From: Crotophaga sulcirostris
Lineage: Eukaryota > Chordata > Aves > Cuculiformes > Crotophagidae
Direction of reading: 5' to 3'
DNA length: 64,000 nt
NCBI GenBank assembly: GCA_013397455.1
Contig: VYZB01000026.1
Location: 3,274,160 to 3,338,159 of the forward strand
The translations under genes and the position numbers were made by a program. The notes beneath the pieces are model-generated. The model was given only the letters and a program-made list of their open reading frames with translations, made no database searches and had not been told where the DNA came from. This document shows, piece by piece, positions 61,301-64,000 of the stretch (position 1 is its first letter; each line of letters opens with the position of its first letter).

Positions 61301-61519
61301 TGTTCTCCCCAAACCTCTAATGTCACTCAACAACTGCGTTTTACGGCTTTTGGAGAAGGAGCAGAAGTACCCAGCCTCAGGCTCCTTTTTTATGGCAGCT
61401 GCTCCTTCTCCAAGCAGCCGTAGAGAAGGACTGAAAAGTGCTGGGATTTTTGCAGCCCAGCAGACGAAAGCTTGCCAGGACCTCCACATGAAGTGGTGGA
61501 CCTGGCCCACCAGCTGCCT
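58341..61519. other. anonymous non-coding stretch
   Basis: No exon, RNA gene or repeat recognised. Possible small elements at 59,090-59,190 and 59,600-59,710 (GTGCTGTTAATTGCTAGTTTAAGG). The 187-codon minus-strand frame at 59,613-60,176 and the first part of a 242-codon plus-strand frame (61,083-61,811) are domain-less. Confidence 0.42.
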
Positions 61520-61860
61520 TGTTTTCCACAGCGCTCTTGATTTGTTAAATATGGCATTTAAATGTGATAAATGGGTCCCAAAGTGCTATTTTGGGGGAAA
61601 GGAGGCTCCATCCATGAGTGCTGCAGCGCTGGCTCAGCACTACCCACTGTGCACATCTGGCTCTTCCCCACTCGCCCTCCTTCGGCACGAGAGTGGATGC
61701 TGCCCCACGCTCACATATTTGATGGTGCACAATTATCTGACAAATTCCCAGGTCTATTCTTCTCCTCCTGTCCCTCCCACAAGCTCCCTTGATTTCTCTG
61801 GCTGCCGTTAGATGCTGTCGCTTTAAATAAAGGATTTACCCAGTTTCTGGCAGCACAGGA
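61520..61860. other. possible small conserved patches
   Basis: 61,530-61,600 (TTGATTTGTTAAATATGGCATTTAAATGTGATAAATGGG), 61,720-61,750 (GGTGCACAATTATCTGAC) and 61,800-61,850 (GTCGCTTTAAATAAAGG) are AT-rich islets in GC-rich DNA. Weak support. Confidence 0.25.
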
Positions 61861-61920
61861 AAGGGTGGTCAGGAGCAGCTCAAGCCATGCAGTCACACCA
61901 GCATCCAAATTTTTACCTCA

Positions 61921-61980
61921 TCCCTGCAAAATTCAGGAAAGCATCACTACCTGGTCCCTGCAAAATTAAGGAGAGCATCA
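61921..61980. repeat. two-copy 34-bp-offset direct repeat
   Basis: TCCCTGCAAAATTCAGGAAAGCATCA (61,921-61,946) recurs at 61,955-61,980 with two substitutions. An 8-bp spacer separates the copies. Confidence 0.9.
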
Positions 61981-62744
61981 GGGCGGGGGAAATCCCAAGG
62001 TGGAAAAAATCCTTTGGGAAAAGGGGCAGGATGAGAGATGAGGGCAGGGAGGAGAAAAATCAAGATCCAAGAGAAAATGTGTCCAGGGTGCAGTTTATTT
62101 AATGTAACCTCCAGGTCAGGTTCACAGAGGCATTTAGGCACCTAAAAAGGGTCCAGCACCCAAATCCTGCAGCGAACTGCACTGCCATGTCTGGCTCCAA
62201 GCACAGCACACACAGCCCTTGGCTGAGCACACTCCAGCATCGAAAAATCTTGTGCCAACCTAACACCACTCCCTGTGGCCAGGAGCTTGTGTTCCCCAGG
62301 GTCACAGCAGCCTCTGCCCCCCGGCCCTTGGCAGCCCCCCAGGGTGGCAAAACCAAGGCAGGCTTTGCAGCAGAGGTAGGATCTTTTATTAGCCTGGCAG
62401 ATGCAATAAAGAGAAAATAAAATTGAGAGCACACAACGGGCCAGCACTGTGTGCCCGATGCTGGTCAGGTTTTACCAAGCTGGTCTAATAAAAAGCGATG
62501 ACCTCTCCATCCCTCGGCATCGCCTCTTCTGGGAGCATGGACTACGCTGGCACTGGACCCCACGGCTCCCCGCGAAGCTGGGGAGGGGACAGGGACCCAC
62601 GAGGGATGATGCGACTGAGTCCCAAAAAGCACAAGCAGTGATGACTTGGAGGCAGCAGTGGCAGCCCTGCCTGCACCTCCTGCCAGGCTGCAACGCTCAC
62701 GGGTGCCGCGGCGTGTCCGGCTCTCGGGGCAGGTTGGGGAGTGG
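61981..62744. other. anonymous GC-rich stretch
   Basis: No gene recognised. GC content rises steadily toward the tandem arrays. Confidence 0.45.
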
Positions 62745-63400
62745 GGACCAGTGCTGGAAGGGAACTGGGACAGCCCCTAAATTCTCCCTGGGGTAGAAGG
62801 GGACCACGACAGCCCCCAAATCCTCCCTGGGCTGGAAAGGGACCGTGCCAGCCCCCGAATCCTCCCCAGGTCTGGTGGGGGGGATAGCAGCAGCGTCCAA
62901 CTCCCCCCATGTTGGAGAAGGACCAGGACAGCCTCCAAATCCTCCCGGGCTCAAAGGCCACCAGGACAGCCACAAAACACTCTCCAGGGCTGGAAAGGGA
63001 CAGGGACACCCCCACCTCCACACCATCCCCCCCTGCCCCCCCTCTCAAGTCCTCTTTGGGACTGGAGGGTGATCAGATCACCCCTCAACCTCTCCTGGGT
63101 TCGACAGGGACTACAACATCCTCTGACCCCTCCTTGGGCTGGAAGGGGACCGAGAGAGCTCCCAATTTCTTTCCTGGACTGGAAAGGGACCCCGAAATCC
63201 CTGAATCCCTCTCTGGACTGTGAGGGGAGCAGAAAAGCCCCGAAATACTTCCCAGGTTGGAAAGAGACCAGGACAGCCCCCAACCTCTCTCCAGGCTAGA
63301 AGGGGACCAGGACATCCTACAAATCCTGCGCGGGCTTCATGGGGACAACAACATCCCCCAACCCCTCCCCGGGGCTGGAAGGGGACCACGCCAGCACCAT
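62745..63400. repeat. 39-40 bp GC-rich minisatellite, about 16 units
   Basis: Unit anchor GCTGGAAGGGGACC, followed by AGGACAGCCCCCAAATCC and TCCCTGG. Anchors fall at 62,753, 62,792, 62,831, 62,871, 62,911, 62,949, 62,989, 63,060, 63,099, 63,138, 63,177, 63,216, 63,255, 63,295, 63,334 and 63,374. Spacing is 38-40 bp throughout, except one 71-bp step caused by a C-rich insertion (about 63,014-63,045). Units are diverged by perhaps 15-35%, so the array is not freshly homogenised. Long stop-free frames with a 13-residue repeat on both strands are products of the period. Confidence 0.93.
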
Positions 63401-63432
63401 CCCCCCCACCAACACCCCCACCCCAGCCTCCC
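63401..63432 (-). other. G-quadruplex-capable motif between the arrays
   Basis: On the minus strand four G-runs (3, 4, 5 and 7 Gs) are separated by loops of 5, 1 and 7 nt, meeting the G3+N1-7 rule. It lies exactly at the end of the minisatellite. Folding is predicted from sequence only. Confidence 0.7.
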
Positions 63433-63465
63433 ATAGCAGAGGGGGCACGGTGGGGCCAGTGCTTG

Positions 63466-64000
63466 CGAGCGGTGCGAGTCGAGTTGAACCGAGCCAAGCC
63501 GTGCCAAGTCGAGCCGAGTCGTGCCAAGACGTGCCAAGCCGATCCAAGTTGTGCCAAGTCGAGTCAAATCGTGCTGAGCCTAGCTGAGCCATGCCAAGCC
63601 CAGCCAAGCCGTGCCAAGCCCTGCCAAGAGGAACCAAACAGTGCCAAGCCCTAGCAAGCCCAGCCAAGCTGTGCCAAGCAGAATGAAGTCATGCCGAGCC
63701 ATGCCGAGCCCTGCCAGCGGAGCTGTGCTAAGCCCCGGCGACCTGAGCCCAGATGTGCCAATCCCAGCCGAATCGTGCCAAGCCCAGCCCAGCTGTGCCA
63801 AGCCCTGCCAAGCCCAGCCAAGCCGAACCAAGCCGTGGGAAGCCCAGCCCAGCTGTGCCAAGCCTTGCCAAGCCCAGTCGAGGTGAATCACGCCGTGCTG
63901 AGAGCAGCCCAGCCGAACCGAGCCGTGCCAAGACCAGCCGAGCCCAGCCCAGCTCAGCCGAGCCCAGCCGAGCCGAACCGAGCCCAGCCGAGCCCAGCCC
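63466..64000. repeat. CCNNG pentanucleotide array with 60-bp higher-order repeat, open at window end
   Basis: From about 63,490 on, nearly every 5-mer in phase fits CCNNG or a one-step variant (CCAAG, CCGAG, CCGTG, CCCAG, CCATG). One 1-bp phase slip occurs near 63,715. A longer period of 60 bp is visible: 63,781-63,840 and 63,841-63,900 agree at about 49 of 60 positions. The last 100 bp are the most regular (CCGAG/CCCAG). The array continues beyond the window. Five-residue peptide repeats in all frames are artefacts. Confidence 0.93.

Noticed and set aside
61083..61811. 242-codon plus-strand open frame, the longest in the window
   Set aside because: Rich in Pro, Ser, His and Cys with no recognisable domain, overlapped by other stop-free frames on both strands, and lying in GC-rich DNA where stops are scarce. 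No flanking splice or promoter pattern was convincing.
62542..63283. Repetitive peptide frames on both strands with a 13-residue period
   Set aside because: They are a direct consequence of the 39-40 bp minisatellite; period slips of 1 bp break any single frame.
63466..63931. Five-residue repeat peptides in all frames over the pentamer array
   Set aside because: A 5-bp lattice without stop words gives open frames automatically.
1..64000. tRNA, rRNA, snRNA or CRISPR-like structures
   Set aside because: I looked for tRNA T-arm words (GGTTCGANNCC) and regularly spaced direct repeats with unique spacers. The only GGTTCGA-like word (near 63,099) is part of the minisatellite, and no CRISPR-like array exists.

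Overview
The window looks like bird (avian) nuclear DNA with no protein-coding gene or RNA gene that I can support. The strongest clue is a set of CR1 LINE fragments, the dominant interspersed repeat of birds. They carry the CR1 ORF2 C-terminal signature (HWN-x-LP-x-EVV-x-SPSLEV) and the diagnostic 3' tail of 8-bp direct repeats. Some ancient MIR-like SINE remnants are also visible. No known protein family was recognised in any reading frame. The longest stop-free frames (at most 242 codons) read as low-complexity Pro/Ser/Cys/Trp-rich translations typical of non-coding DNA. The window is therefore intergenic, or lies inside a large intron.

Layout. From 1 to 17 kb there is mostly anonymous sequence, with one MIR-like remnant (1.64 kb), an adjacent pair of older CR1 fragments (6.67-7.63 kb) and a few AT-rich patches that may be conserved. 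From 17.6 to 22.9 kb there is a regulatory-looking block: long AT-rich stretches plus perfect palindromes matching a PAR-bZIP/NFIL3 D-box, an inverted forkhead pair, a homeodomain TAAT/ATTA palindrome and an ACAGCTGT E-box. A younger CR1 (20.5 kb) interrupts it. From 23.6 to 25.1 kb there is a three-copy 39-40 bp tandem repeat and a CR1 of the same subfamily in the opposite orientation, broken by a 130-N assembly gap. From 25 to 35 kb come further AT-rich candidate conserved elements in anonymous DNA. At 35.5-36.1 kb a third young CR1 runs into a 315-N gap. From 36 to 62 kb anonymous DNA alternates with candidate conserved non-coding elements (38.0, 39.4, 44.8, 47.3, 48.8, 49.4, 51.0, 53.5, 55.1, 57.6 and 58.3 kb), with two to three MIR-like remnants and one CR1 tail (46.7 kb). 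The last 1.3 kb is different: a GC-rich 39-40 bp minisatellite of about 16 units, then a G-quadruplex-capable junction, then a CCNNG pentanucleotide array that runs off the window end.

How it fits together. The likeliest job of this DNA is cis-regulation of a gene outside the window; the many AT-rich, homeobox/forkhead/SOX-like patches between anonymous stretches suggest a developmental regulator's neighbourhood. That is inference: conservation cannot be measured from one sequence. Both assembly gaps fall inside the same young CR1 subfamily, so they are probably repeat-caused and hide no gene. I found no unusual multi-gene system; the most distinctive things are the palindrome cluster at 19.8-20.2 kb and the paired tandem arrays at the 3' end.
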